A program made the position numbers and the translations under genes. A stretch of DNA of 45,049 nt from NCBI GenBank assembly GCA_019745075.1, contig JAIETR010000017.1, positions 1 to 45,049 on the forward strand, in the 5' to 3' direction. This document shows, piece by piece, positions 16,689-26,241 of this stretch; positions within the stretch are counted from its first letter, which is position 1; each line of letters begins with the position of its first letter. Under the pieces are notes generated by a model, which was not told where the DNA came from, ran no database searches, and saw only the letters and a program-made list of their open reading frames with translations. This DNA is from Qipengyuania sp. GTDB lineage: Bacteria; Pseudomonadota; Alphaproteobacteria; Sphingomonadales; Sphingomonadaceae.

Positions 16689-18227
16689 TCACTTCGCCAA
16701 ATCCTCCAGCATGAGCCCCGCGGTGGCCTTGGCGCTGCCGACGACGCCGGGGATGCCAGCGCCCGGGTGCGTACCGGCGCCCACCAGGTAGAAGTTCGAA
16801 ATCGCATCGTCGCGGTTGTGGGCGCGGAACCATGCGGACTGCGTTAAAATCGGCTCCAGGCTGAACGCGCTGCCGACATGGGCGTTGAGATCGCTGGCGA
16901 AATCGCGCGGGGTGTAATGGAACTTGGTCACGATCCGCGAATGGATGTCCGGAATCAGCCGCCGCCCGATCTCGTCGAGAATGCGCTTCTCCAGCACCCG
17001 CCCCATCTGCGTCCAGTCGATCGCCAGCTTGCCGAGATGCGCCACCGGGACCAGCGCGTAGAATGTGCTCTTGCCCTCGGGCGCCATCGAGGGATCGGTG
17101 ACGGTGGGATGGTGGAGATAGATCGAGAAATCCTCCGGCAGCACGCCGTGGTCGTAGATGTCCGCGAGCAAACCCCGATAGCGCGGGCCGAACAGGATCG
17201 TGTGGTGGGGGATGCCGGGCCAGGTCCCCTCGATCCCGAAATGGACCACGAACAGGCTGGGCGAGAAGCGCTTCCTGGCCAGCTTCGCGCCATATTGCGC
17301 GCCGCGCCGCGAACCCCCGAGCAGCGCCTTGTAGCTGTGCACGATGTCGGCGTTGCTGGCGACCGCGTCGAAGCGCTGCTTCCACCCGCTCAGCGTCTCG
17401 ACCTCGCTCGCGCGGCAGCCGAAGGTGTGGACCCGCACCACGGCATCGCCCAGCCTGACCGCGCCGCCGAGGCGCTCGAAATGCGTCACCATCGCCGCGA
17501 CCAGACGGTTGGTGCCGCCCTTGGCCCACCACACCCCGCCGTCCTTCTCCAGCTTGTGGATCAAGGCGTAGATCGCGCTGGCGGTCATCGGATTGCCGCC
17601 GACCAGCAGCGTGTGGAAGCTCATGGCCTGGCGCAGCCGCTCGTCCTCGATGAAGTGGCTGACCATCGAATAGACACTGCGCCAGGCCCGGTTCCCGATC
17701 AGCGCGGGCGCCGCCTTCACCATGCTGGCGAAGTCGAGGAAGGGCACATGGCCGAGCTTGACGTAGCCCTCGCGGTAGACCTCGGCCGAATAGGCGAGGA
17801 AGCGCGCGTAACCGTCGACATCGATCGGGTTCAGCCGCGCGATCCCGGCGCCCAGCGCACGCTCGTCGTTCGAATAGTCGAACTGCGTCCCGTCGGGCCA
17901 GGCCAGGCGGTAGAAGGGGAACACCGGCATCAGCTCGACGTCGGCGGCCATGTCATGGCCGGTCAGCGACCATAGCTCCCGAAGGCAGGCGGGGTCGGTG
18001 ATGACGGTGGGCCCGGCGTCGAAGGTGAAGCCGCCCTGCTCCCAAAAATAGGCGCGCCCGCCGGGCTTGTCGCGCGCTTCGACCAGCGTGGTGGCCACAC
18101 CCGCGCTCTGGAGGCGGATCGCGAGGGCGAGCCCGCCGAAGCCGGCGCCGATGACGCAGGCGGTCCTGCCCGTCGGCACGGGCGGCAAAGCGGCGGCGGT
18201 CGTCCCGGGGGCCAGCGTCGGAGTCAC
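16689..18227 (-). CDS. crtI: Phytoene desaturase
   Basis: FAD-dependent desaturase converting phytoene to lycopene. The 512-residue product has the N-terminal dinucleotide-binding fold (VIGAGFGGLALAIRLQSAG) followed by KPGGRAYFWEQGGFTFDAGP, which is typical of CrtI. The C-terminal VGAGTHPGAGIPGVVGSAKA is the carotenoid oxidase signature. The start is taken as the GTG at 18227, which overlaps the crtY stop as GTGA; this gives a normal N-terminus about 25 residues before the FAD motif. The same frame stays open far upstream inside crtY, but that part is a shadow. Translational coupling to crtY is likely. Confidence 0.95.
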   Translation of the reverse strand: MTPTLAPGTTAAALPPVPTGRTACVIGAGFGGLALAIRLQSAGVATTLVEARDKPGGRAYFWEQGGFTFDAGPTVITDPACLRELWSLTGHDMAADVELMPVFPFYRLAWPDGTQFDYSNDERALGAGIARLNPIDVDGYARFLAYSAEVYREGYVKLGHVPFLDFASMVKAAPALIGNRAWRSVYSMVSHFIEDERLRQAMSFHTLLVGGNPMTASAIYALIHKLEKDGGVWWAKGGTNRLVAAMVTHFERLGGAVRLGDAVVRVHTFGCRASEVETLSGWKQRFDAVASNADIVHSYKALLGGSRRGAQYGAKLARKRFSPSLFVVHFGIEGTWPGIPHHTILFGPRYRGLLADIYDHGVLPEDFSIYLHHPTVTDPSMAPEGKSTFYALVPVAHLGKLAIDWTQMGRVLEKRILDEIGRRLIPDIHSRIVTKFHYTPRDFASDLNAHVGSAFSLEPILTQSAWFRAHNRDDAISNFYLVGAGTHPGAGIPGVVGSAKATAGLMLEDLAK

Positions 18228-19426
18228 TGGAGCGGGCCTTGGACCAGCGGCGCGCCCTTGCCAAGCAGCGCGGCGAGCCCGCGCCGCAACGGGACGGGCG
18301 GCTTGCCGGCCAGCACGCGCAGCTTGTCGAGCCGGGTCGAGCGTCCGGCGTAGAAGCGCTCGATCAGCGGCTCGGGCAGGCGATAGAAGCGCGCGAACAC
18401 GCGCCAGCGCTGCTCGGGCTCGGCGGCCTCGAACAGCATCCGCCCCAGGCCGCGGTAAAAGCGCGTCCGCCGCCAATGCGCGGCGGCGCGCGCGTCCATC
18501 AGGCGGGCCAGCGCTTCGCCTTCCAGCGGCAGCGCGCGGGCGACGGCCAGCGCATTCTCGGCGGCGAAGGGCAGCGTGTAGCTGGTCAGCGGATGCGAAA
18601 AGAGCCCGCGCGCGCCGGCCAGCGCGACGCCAGGGGCCGCGAACAGCGCCCGATGCGCCGCGCCGTCGCCGCCGGTCACCACCGGCAGCACGCCGGCTTC
18701 CCGGGCGATCGCGTCGCCGTCCCAGCCGCGCCGCGCGCAATATTCCGCGATGCGATCCGCCAGCGCCGCGCGGTCCAACCGGGGCTGATCGGCGTAATAG
18801 GTGTCCTCGACGAAAACCTCGTCCTCGGCGAGCGGCAGGCAATAGACGAAGCGGTAGGTGCGGTACTGGCGCACGTCGGCGTCCATGACGACCGGCGCGG
18901 CGAGCCCGTGCGGGGCGCGGGTGCGGAGATGGTGGCCCACGAACAGCTGCCAGCCGCCGGTCAGGTGCCGCGAGGGCGCGAAATCGCGGCAGTCGATCAC
19001 CGCCCGCGCGGCGATGCGCTCGCCCCCCTCCAGCGTGACCCCGCTCCTTTCCAGCACCGCCGCCCTGGCCGCCGTGCGGATTGCCCCGGGCGGCAGCAAC
19101 CGCCGCAATCCGGTGTCGAAATCGGCGCTCGCGAGCGAACGATAGCCTGCCTCGAGCCGCCGCGCGAAGCCGGGAAAGCGCACGCCGTGCCCGCCGCTCC
19201 AGCGCGTCTGCGCGAAGCAATCGAGCAGCGCCGCCGCCGCGGGCTCCAAATCGCCCTCGAACCAGCTCCAGCGGTGATTGCCGCCCAGGCGCTCGCCGGC
19301 CTCGATCAGCATGAGCGATGCGGCGGGCCGCGCGCGGCGGGCCGCCAGCGCGATCAGCCCGCCCGCGAGCCCGCCGCCGACGATCGCCAGATCGACCGGC
19401 GCCGTATCGAAAGCCTTTGTCGCCAT
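18224..19426 (-). CDS. crtY: Lycopene beta-cyclase
   Basis: Cyclises both ends of lycopene to beta-carotene. The 400-residue protein begins with an FAD/NAD-binding motif (DLAIVGGGLAGGLIALAARR, about residues 12-31). It then has GNHRWSWFE, the proteobacterial CrtY segment, and carries PLTSYTLPFAAENA in the C-terminal half. It is the first gene of the run crtY-crtI-(LOG)-crtB. The start ATG at 19426 lies 72 bp from the divergent MipA gene, so the promoters of both must lie in this short gap. Hydroxylases (crtZ, crtG) needed for nostoxanthin-type pigments are not in the window. Confidence 0.95.
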   Translation of the reverse strand: MATKAFDTAPVDLAIVGGGLAGGLIALAARRARPAASLMLIEAGERLGGNHRWSWFEGDLEPAAAALLDCFAQTRWSGGHGVRFPGFARRLEAGYRSLASADFDTGLRRLLPPGAIRTAARAAVLERSGVTLEGGERIAARAVIDCRDFAPSRHLTGGWQLFVGHHLRTRAPHGLAAPVVMDADVRQYRTYRFVYCLPLAEDEVFVEDTYYADQPRLDRAALADRIAEYCARRGWDGDAIAREAGVLPVVTGGDGAAHRALFAAPGVALAGARGLFSHPLTSYTLPFAAENALAVARALPLEGEALARLMDARAAAHWRRTRFYRGLGRMLFEAAEPEQRWRVFARFYRLPEPLIERFYAGRSTRLDKLRVLAGKPPVPLRRGLAALLGKGAPLVQGPLQ

Positions 19427-19498
19427 GCGATTATCGGCCTACGCGGAAGGAACCGCGCCGCGCAAGCGCCGTTCGGGAGACCAAAGGGGTAATCCAGC

Positions 19499-20386
19499 AT
19501 GCCCGACAGCTTCCGCTCCGCCGCGAGCATCGCGCTTCTCGCCGCCGCCACCGCGATCTGCCCTCCGCTTGCCGCCCAGGGCCCCGGCAACGAACCCCGG
19601 ACCCCCGATCCCTACGCAGGCACGGTCTATGACGGCGACTGGCTGGCCGTGGGCGTGGGCGCGGCGCTCAATCCCTCCTACGACGGGTCGGACGATTATG
19701 TGATCTCGCCGCTGCCGCTGGTGCAGGGTAACCTCGGCGGGGTTGCGATCGCCCCGCGTCCGGCGGGCATCGCCCTCGATTTCATCCCCGACGGCGACAG
19801 CGGCGTAAACGTCGTCCTGGGCGTCGCCGCCCGGCTCAACCGCAACCGCGTCGTGCGGATCGCGGACGAGGTCGTCTCCGCCTATGGCAAGCTCGACACC
19901 GCGATCGAGATCGGCCCGACGCTGGGGCTGAGCTTTCCCCGCGTGCTCAACCCCTACGACAGCGTGACCGTGGGCGCGGACGTGCTGTGGGATGTGGCGG
20001 GCGCGCACAAAGGCATGACGATCGCCCCCTCGATCACCTATTTCACTCCGGTCAGCAAGGGCGCGGCGATCAGCTTCTCGCTCTCGGCGCGCCGGGTCGA
20101 CGACGACTACGCGGCCTATTACTATTCGGTGCCGGTCGCCCCGGCTTCGGTCCCGCCCGCCCAGCGGCTGCCGGTGTTCGACGCGACCGGGGGCTTCGAC
20201 AAGTGGGGCGCGATGCTGCTGGCCGGGGTGGATTTCGACGGCGACCTCACCAACGGCGGCCTCGCCGGTTTCCTGCTCGGCGGCTATTCGCGGATGCTTG
20301 GCGACGCATCGGACACGCCCTTCACCTCGGTTCGCGGCAGCGCCAGCCAATGGCTGATCGGCGCCGGGATCGGCTACACCTTCTAA
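19499..20386 (+). CDS. MipA/OmpV family outer-membrane protein
   Basis: A 295-residue predicted outer-membrane beta-barrel of the MipA/OmpV family (MipA of E. coli is a murein hydrolase scaffold). The first 26 residues form a cleavable signal peptide (hydrophobic core IALLAAATAI, cleavage near PPLAAQG). The mature part begins with the family's GDWLAVGVGAALNPSYDGSDDY, contains alternating strands, and ends in aromatic F after IGIGYT as barrel proteins do. Its start is divergent from crtY. It is followed after 57 bp by an amidohydrolase gene on the same strand. Confidence 0.9.
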   Translation: MPDSFRSAASIALLAAATAICPPLAAQGPGNEPRTPDPYAGTVYDGDWLAVGVGAALNPSYDGSDDYVISPLPLVQGNLGGVAIAPRPAGIALDFIPDGDSGVNVVLGVAARLNRNRVVRIADEVVSAYGKLDTAIEIGPTLGLSFPRVLNPYDSVTVGADVLWDVAGAHKGMTIAPSITYFTPVSKGAAISFSLSARRVDDDYAAYYYSVPVAPASVPPAQRLPVFDATGGFDKWGAMLLAGVDFDGDLTNGGLAGFLLGGYSRMLGDASDTPFTSVRGSASQWLIGAGIGYTF

Positions 20387-20443
20387 GCGCTTGCGCCCCG
20401 CGGCGGCGGCGGGCATCACACCCTGCAAACAGGGAGAGAAAAC

Positions 20444-21712
20444 ATGCGCTTCGCCACATTCACCGCCGCGCTCGCGCTCGGGGCGTCCGCGCCCGCGCTG
20501 GCCGGGACCACCGTCATCCACGCCGATCGTGTCGTCACCGACGCCGACGCGCCGGTGCGCGGGCAATCGACGGTGATCGTCACCGACGGCAAGATCGTCG
20601 GCATCGAGGACGGCTTCGTGAACGGGCCGGCGGGCGCGGAGCTGGTGCGGCTCGCGGGCAGGACGCTGGCGCCGGGCCTGACCGATCTCCACGTCCATCT
20701 GACCTTCGATCCGGGCGGAAACTACTTCCAGGAAGCGGTCGAACCGGACGAATGGGGCGTCGTGACCGGAGTCAAGAACGCAGCGCTCACCGTCAAGGCT
20801 GGCTTCACGACTGTCCGAGACGCAGGATCGGCGAGATATACCACCTTCGCGCTGCGCCGGGGCACCAACGAGGGGCTGATCCCCGGCCCGCGCATCGTCG
20901 CCGCCGGCCCGCCGCTCTCGATCATCGGCGGGCACGGCGACGTCACCGGCTTTCGGCCCGCGATCAACGAGGTGCTCTCGAGCGGCTTCACCTGCACCGG
21001 CCCGCAGGAATGCGCCGCCAAGGTGCGGCGGGCGAGCCAGAACGGCAGCGACGTGATCAAGATCACCGCCACCGGCGGGGTGCTGAGCCAGCAGGGGCGC
21101 GGGCTCGAGGCGCATTTCACCCCCGAGGAGATGAAGGCCATCGCCGACACCGCCCATTCGCTCGGCCTCAAGGTCATGGCGCATGCGCACGGCGCGCGCG
21201 GGATCGAGGCGGCGGCCAGGGCGGGAATCGACACCATCGAGCACGGCACCTATCTCGACGAGGCGGCGGCGCGCGCGATGAAGGAGCGCGGCGCGGTGCT
21301 GGTGCCCACTCTGATGGCGTTCCAGGGCACCGCCGAGCGGCTCGGCAAGGGCATCTACACTCCCACCGTCGAGGCCAAGATCCGTACCGTCTCGAACCAG
21401 GCGCAGCTGTTCATGGGCCAGGCGCTTAAATGGGGCGTGCCGATCGCCTTCGGCACCGATGCGGGCGTGTTCGAGCATGGCCGCAACGCGCGCGAGTTCC
21501 GCCTGATGCGCGCGCAGGGCATGACCGACCGCCAGGCGCTCGCCAGCGCCACCACAGGCGCAGCGAAGGTGCTCGGCATGAGCAGCGAGATCGGCCGCAT
21601 CGCGCCCGGCTATTCGGCGGACATCGTCGCGGTGACCGGAGACCCCACGCAGGACGTCACGGTGCTCGAGAAGGTCGAATGGGTGATGGCGCGGGGCCGG
21701 GTCGTTCCCTGA
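20444..21712 (+). CDS. Secreted metal-dependent amidohydrolase (imidazolonepropionase/Xaa-Pro dipeptidase-like)
   Basis: A 422-residue TIM-barrel hydrolase with a signal peptide (first 21 residues, ending APALAG). The binuclear metal ligands of the amidohydrolase superfamily can be followed: HVH (H83, H85), the carboxylated lysine in DVIKITATGG (K205), H246 or H248 in AHAHG, H266 in EHGT, and D338 in FGTDAG. Relatives called prolidase-like (Sgx9260 type) hydrolyse N-acyl or dipeptide substrates. The natural substrate is unknown. An AGGGAGAG ribosome site precedes the ATG. It probably acts in the periplasm and lies just before another exported peptidase-like gene. Confidence 0.92.
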   Translation: MRFATFTAALALGASAPALAGTTVIHADRVVTDADAPVRGQSTVIVTDGKIVGIEDGFVNGPAGAELVRLAGRTLAPGLTDLHVHLTFDPGGNYFQEAVEPDEWGVVTGVKNAALTVKAGFTTVRDAGSARYTTFALRRGTNEGLIPGPRIVAAGPPLSIIGGHGDVTGFRPAINEVLSSGFTCTGPQECAAKVRRASQNGSDVIKITATGGVLSQQGRGLEAHFTPEEMKAIADTAHSLGLKVMAHAHGARGIEAAARAGIDTIEHGTYLDEAAARAMKERGAVLVPTLMAFQGTAERLGKGIYTPTVEAKIRTVSNQAQLFMGQALKWGVPIAFGTDAGVFEHGRNAREFRLMRAQGMTDRQALASATTGAAKVLGMSSEIGRIAPGYSADIVAVTGDPTQDVTVLEKVEWVMARGRVVP

Positions 21713-21812
21713 TCGCGTTTGGTCGGCTCCCGTCGGCCGTTCGTCGAGCGAAACGGGCGTCCCGCCGGCCGCCTGCCAGCGTGCCGTCGGCAAGGTGCAG
21801 GGAGCTTACCAC

Positions 21813-23657
21813 ATGACCGCCTATCGTCTCGCGCTGCTGAGCGCCGCCGCGCTGCCGCTGGCCGCCTGCGCGACCACCGCTCAGGAGCCGGCGGATAGGC
21901 CGGTTCGGAGCCTGCCGGTCGTTCCCATTCAGTCGGTCGAGACGCAGCCAGCCCACGACCGGCTGTTCGCGCTGTTCGCCGCCGCCGACGAGGCGATGCT
22001 CAAGCTCAATCCCATAGCCGCGATCAGCCGCGGCGACCTGCGCTATGCGAACCGCCTGACCGATGCGCTGAAGCCCGAGTTCAACGCCGCGCTCAAGGCC
22101 CAGGCCGAGGACAACCTTGCCAGGCTCGAGGCGATCGACCGCGCCAGCCTCGGCCCCACCGACCGGATCGCCTGGGACGTCTTCGCCTACAACCAGCGCC
22201 AGGCGCTGAAGGGCCTCACGCCCGAGCGGCTCGCGCTCACGGAAACGCGCCCGGTCAACCACTTCTTCGGCTTCCACACCTTCTACCCCACCTTTTCGAG
22301 CGGCAAGGGCGCGGCGCCGTTCAAGACGGTAAAGGACTACGAAGACGCGATGGCGCGCCACCGCGAATATGCCGAGCTCACCGACCGCGCGATCGCCAAG
22401 TTCCGCGAGGGGATGGCGAGCGGGGTGCTGGAGACGCGGCTGACCATCGCCAATGTCGTCTCGCAGCTCGACACCCAGCTGGCGCTGCCGGTCGACAAAT
22501 CGCCGTTCTGGGGCCCGATCGGCGCCTTCCCGGCCGACTTCTCCGAGGCCGACAAAGCGCGCCTGACCAGCGAATACCGCGCCTCGCTGGCCGAGGTCTA
22601 TGCCGCCAACACGCGGTTGCGCGACTTCCTGAAGAACGAATATCTGCCCCGCTCGCGCACCACGATGGGGCTCGGCGAGATGAAGGGCGGGGCCGGGCTC
22701 TACGCCGCGATGATCGAGAACTCGACCACGCTGCCGCTCACCGCGGACTACCTTCACAACCTCGGGCTCGGCGAGGTGGCGCGCATCCGCGCCGGCATGG
22801 AGCAGGTCAAGGACGAGGTCGGCTTCAAGGGCACGCTGGCGCAGTTCTTCGACCACATCCGCACCGACCCCGAATTCAAGCCCAAGAGCCGCGAAGCGCT
22901 GACGCAGGGCTATTACGAGATCGGCAAGAAGGTCGATGCGCTGGTGCCGCGGTATTTCGCGGTGCTGCCCAGGACCCCGCTCGAGATCCGCCCCTACGAG
23001 CCGTTCCGCGAGCAGTTCCAGGCCGGCGGCAGCTACGAGGCCGGGACACCCGACGGCAGCCGTCCGGGCGTGTTCTATTTCAACGCTTACGACCTCCCCA
23101 GCCGCACCACCCCGGGGATGACCACGCTCTACCTCCACGAGGGCGCGCCCGGGCACCATTTCCAGATCAGCCTGGCGCGCGAGAACGCCGCTCTGCCCGC
23201 CTTCATGCGCTTCGGCGGCAACACCGCCTATGTCGAAGGATGGGCGCTCTATGCCGAGACGCTCGGCTATCCGATGGGGCTGTTCGCCGATCCCTATCAG
23301 CGGCAGGGGACGCTCGACGACGAGATGCTGCGCGCGATGCGGCTGGTGGTCGACACCGGCATCCACGCCAAGGGCTGGAGCCGCGAGAAGGCGATCGACT
23401 ACATGCTCGCCAACAGCGCGATGGGGCGGACCGACGCCACCGCCGAGGTCGAGCGCTACATCGCGATCCCCAGCCAGGCGCTCGCTTACAAGGTCGGCGC
23501 GCTCAAGATCCAGGAGCTGCGCAAGAAGGCCGAAACGGCGTTGGGCAGCGGGTTCGACATCCGCAAGTTCCATGCGCAAGTGCTCGACACCGGTGCCCTG
23601 CCGCTGCCGGTGCTCGAGGCGAAGATCGACCGCTGGATCGCCGGGGGCGGCGGCTGA
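21813..23657 (+). CDS. DUF885 family lipoprotein (putative metallopeptidase)
   Basis: A 614-residue exported protein. The N-terminus has a lipoprotein signal with lipobox LAAC (hydrophobic LALLSAAALPLAAC). Near residue 442 it carries HEGAPGHH, the HExxxGHH metal-binding motif of DUF885, and YVEGWALY about 30 residues later supplies the second glutamate. The family is predicted to be zinc metallopeptidases; its substrates are uncharacterised. The start at 21813 is preferred over 21795 because AGGGAG lies about 8 bp upstream and the signal begins here. No terminator was found in the 217 bp before the next gene. Confidence 0.93.
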   Translation: MTAYRLALLSAAALPLAACATTAQEPADRPVRSLPVVPIQSVETQPAHDRLFALFAAADEAMLKLNPIAAISRGDLRYANRLTDALKPEFNAALKAQAEDNLARLEAIDRASLGPTDRIAWDVFAYNQRQALKGLTPERLALTETRPVNHFFGFHTFYPTFSSGKGAAPFKTVKDYEDAMARHREYAELTDRAIAKFREGMASGVLETRLTIANVVSQLDTQLALPVDKSPFWGPIGAFPADFSEADKARLTSEYRASLAEVYAANTRLRDFLKNEYLPRSRTTMGLGEMKGGAGLYAAMIENSTTLPLTADYLHNLGLGEVARIRAGMEQVKDEVGFKGTLAQFFDHIRTDPEFKPKSREALTQGYYEIGKKVDALVPRYFAVLPRTPLEIRPYEPFREQFQAGGSYEAGTPDGSRPGVFYFNAYDLPSRTTPGMTTLYLHEGAPGHHFQISLARENAALPAFMRFGGNTAYVEGWALYAETLGYPMGLFADPYQRQGTLDDEMLRAMRLVVDTGIHAKGWSREKAIDYMLANSAMGRTDATAEVERYIAIPSQALAYKVGALKIQELRKKAETALGSGFDIRKFHAQVLDTGALPLPVLEAKIDRWIAGGGG

Positions 23658-23874
23658 CAGCTTCTGTTGCAGCGCAGCAATCATCTCGCGCTGTCCTGCA
23701 AAGACGGGCACCGAATCAGGCGACCGCGCCTTAACAAATCGCAGCTTTTGGCGCACTTGACCAAAAAAATGCGCGGCTCGTCGCGAATCGGCGTCGAATT
23801 GTGCAGCGCAGCGGAACCAATCGTGCTATGGAGAGTCGGAGGAGGAGAATCAGCAAGCGGGAGCAGCGCTGCCG

Positions 23875-26241
23875 ATGGACTTCGACTCCGGTTTTCCTCA
23901 ATTCGATTGCCTTCGCGACGGCGGCGCGGATTCCTATCTGCGCGAAGAGCCCGCCCGTCCGGCGCGGGTCGCGCTGATCGGCACCTTTCCCCCGCGCCGC
24001 TGCGGGATCGCGACCTTCACCTGCGACATCGTCGAGCAGGCCGCCCTTCATACCCCCGAGATCGCCTTCGACGTTTTCGCGCTCGAGGGCGGCACGGACG
24101 CCAGGCCCTATCCGGCCGGAGTCGTGCCGCTCCATGCCGACGATCCGGCCGCCTATCGCGCCGCCGCCGAGGCCATCGACGCCGGCGGGGCGGAGGCGGT
24201 CTGGCTCCAGCACGAATACGGCATCTATGGCGGGCCCGACGGGGAGATGGTCTGCGACTTCGTCGACCGGCTGGCCGCGCCGCTGATCCTCACGCTGCAC
24301 ACCGTGCTGTCCGAGCCTTCGGACAACCAGCGGCGCATCGTCGAGCATCTGCTGGCGCGCGCCAGCCGCGTGATGGTGATGAGCCGCCATGCGCGCGAGC
24401 TCCTGATCGCCAACCACCGCGCGCCGCCCGGGCTGGTCGAGACGATCGAGCACGGCGCTCCCGACCGCCCCTTTGGCCGCACCGCCCAAGCCAAGGCCGC
24501 GCAAGGGATCGGCGACCGACCGGTGCTCCTGACCTTCGGGCTGCTCGGCCCGGGCAAGGGGCTCGAGCACGTCATCGACGCTCTGCCCGCGCTCCTCGAA
24601 CGCCACCCCGCGCTGCTCTATCGCGTCGTCGGGGCGACGCATCCGGTGCTCGCCGCGCGCGACGGCGAAAGCTACCGCGAGATGCTGATGGAGCGCGCCC
24701 GCGCGCTCGGCGTCAGCCATGCGATCCAGTGGGAGAACCGCTTCCTCGACCCCGAGGAACTGCTCGACCGGCTCGAGGCCTGCGACATCTTCGTCACCCC
24801 CTATCCCAATCTCCAGCAATCGACCTCGGGCACGCTCAGCTTCGCCGTCGCCCTGGGCAAGGCGGTGGTGGCGACGCCCTATATCCACGCGCGCGAGCTG
24901 CTCGCGGACGGGGTCGGCGTGCTGGTGGCGCCGAATTGCGCCACCGCGCTCGCCGAGGCCATCGGCGGCCTGCTCGACGATCCCGCGGCGCTCGCCGCCA
25001 CGCAGCGCCGCGCTTGGGAGCGCGGACGCCAGACGATCTGGCCGCGCTTCGCCGAGGCGACCGCCGCGCTGGTGCATTCCGCCATTCCCGACGCCCGCGC
25101 CCGCGCCCCGCTTTCGGTGGTTCCCAATCCGATGGGCGTGTTCGCGATGAGCGATTCCACCGGCATGCTCCAGCACGCCATCGGCACGATTCCCGACCGC
25201 CGCCACGGCTACTGCCTCGACGACAATGTCCGCGCGCTGATGTGGATCAATGTCGCCGAGGGCGTCGAGACCGGCGAGCGGATCGCCCGCGCGGCGCATT
25301 ACGCCGGCTTCGTGCAGCACGCCTGGAACCCCGCCGCCAACGAGGGGCGTGGCGCGTTCCGCAACTTCATGTCTTTCGACCGGAGCTGGTGCGAGGACGT
25401 CGGATCCGAGGATTCGAACGGGCGTACGCTGTGGGCGCTCGGCCAGACGCTCGAAACCAGCCGCGACCCGGACCTGCGCGCCTGGGCGCGGATGTGGTAC
25501 GACACCGCGCTGCCGTCGCTGCGCGGCTTCCGTTCGCCGCGCACGGTCGCCTTCGCGATGCTGGGCGCGGCCGCGCGGCTGCGGCGCGAACCGCGGCACG
25601 GGCCCTCGCGCGAGGTGCTGGCCGAGGGCGCGAGCTATCTGGCGGAGCTGCTCGCGCGCCAGCGTTCGGCGGATTGGGTGTGGTTCGAGAGCCGGCTCGG
25701 CTATGACAACGCGCGGCTGCCGCAGGCGCTGATCGAGGCGGGCGACCTGCTGGAGGAGCGCGCCTGGCTGACCGCCGGTCTCGACGGCGCGCGCTGGCTC
25801 GCGCGGCTGCAAACCGGCGCTGGCGGGCTGTTCCGGCCGGTCGGCTCGAACGGTCTCGGCCGCGACCGCGAGATGCTGCCGTTCGACCAGCAGCCGCTCG
25901 AGGCGCAGGCCGCGATCGAATGCGCGCGCGCCGCCCACTCCATCGCGCGCGATTCGTTCTGGATCGAGCATGCCGAGGCGGCGTGGCGCTGGTTCTTCGG
26001 CGCCAACGACCGCGGCGCGGTGCTCGCCGACCTCGCGACGGGGCGGTGCCGCGACGGGGTTACTCCAAGGGGCCGGAACGAGAACTGTGGGGCGGAGAGC
26101 ATCCTCGCCTTGCATTTGTCCCGCCATTCCATGCTAGCGCTCCACGCCGACCAACCCGTGCCCTCCCGGGCCGGCAGCACGACGGGAGATTTGCGTGAAC
26201 GGCAGCGAGCCCAACCGGCCCACCCCGTTCCATATCTTTGA
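23875..26241 (+). CDS. GT4-type glycosyltransferase fused to an alpha/alpha-toroid domain
   Basis: A 788-residue cytosolic protein. The N-terminal part (about 30-400) is a GT-B glycosyltransferase: VALIGTFPPRRCGIATFT at the start, LLTFGLLGPGKGLEHVIDAL in the linker, and TPYPNLQQSTSGTLSFAVALGKAVVATP as the nucleotide-sugar-binding signature. The rest (about 430-740) is all-helical with repeated aromatic/acidic segments, like the (alpha/alpha) toroid of mannosidases and of other GT4 fusions. It overlaps the following GH130 gene by 47 bp, so both probably act on one mannose-containing glycan. GTGCTATGG at 23823-23831 upstream may be a -10 region. The exact sugar is not readable. Confidence 0.87.
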   Translation: MDFDSGFPQFDCLRDGGADSYLREEPARPARVALIGTFPPRRCGIATFTCDIVEQAALHTPEIAFDVFALEGGTDARPYPAGVVPLHADDPAAYRAAAEAIDAGGAEAVWLQHEYGIYGGPDGEMVCDFVDRLAAPLILTLHTVLSEPSDNQRRIVEHLLARASRVMVMSRHARELLIANHRAPPGLVETIEHGAPDRPFGRTAQAKAAQGIGDRPVLLTFGLLGPGKGLEHVIDALPALLERHPALLYRVVGATHPVLAARDGESYREMLMERARALGVSHAIQWENRFLDPEELLDRLEACDIFVTPYPNLQQSTSGTLSFAVALGKAVVATPYIHARELLADGVGVLVAPNCATALAEAIGGLLDDPAALAATQRRAWERGRQTIWPRFAEATAALVHSAIPDARARAPLSVVPNPMGVFAMSDSTGMLQHAIGTIPDRRHGYCLDDNVRALMWINVAEGVETGERIARAAHYAGFVQHAWNPAANEGRGAFRNFMSFDRSWCEDVGSEDSNGRTLWALGQTLETSRDPDLRAWARMWYDTALPSLRGFRSPRTVAFAMLGAAARLRREPRHGPSREVLAEGASYLAELLARQRSADWVWFESRLGYDNARLPQALIEAGDLLEERAWLTAGLDGARWLARLQTGAGGLFRPVGSNGLGRDREMLPFDQQPLEAQAAIECARAAHSIARDSFWIEHAEAAWRWFFGANDRGAVLADLATGRCRDGVTPRGRNENCGAESILALHLSRHSMLALHADQPVPSRAGSTTGDLRERQRAQPAHPVPYL

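Noticed and set aside
16689..19220. A single 843-codon frame that would fuse crtI with an upstream extension.
   Set aside because: The upstream half is out of frame with crtY, which is clearly real; the crtI start is the GTG overlapping the crtY stop.
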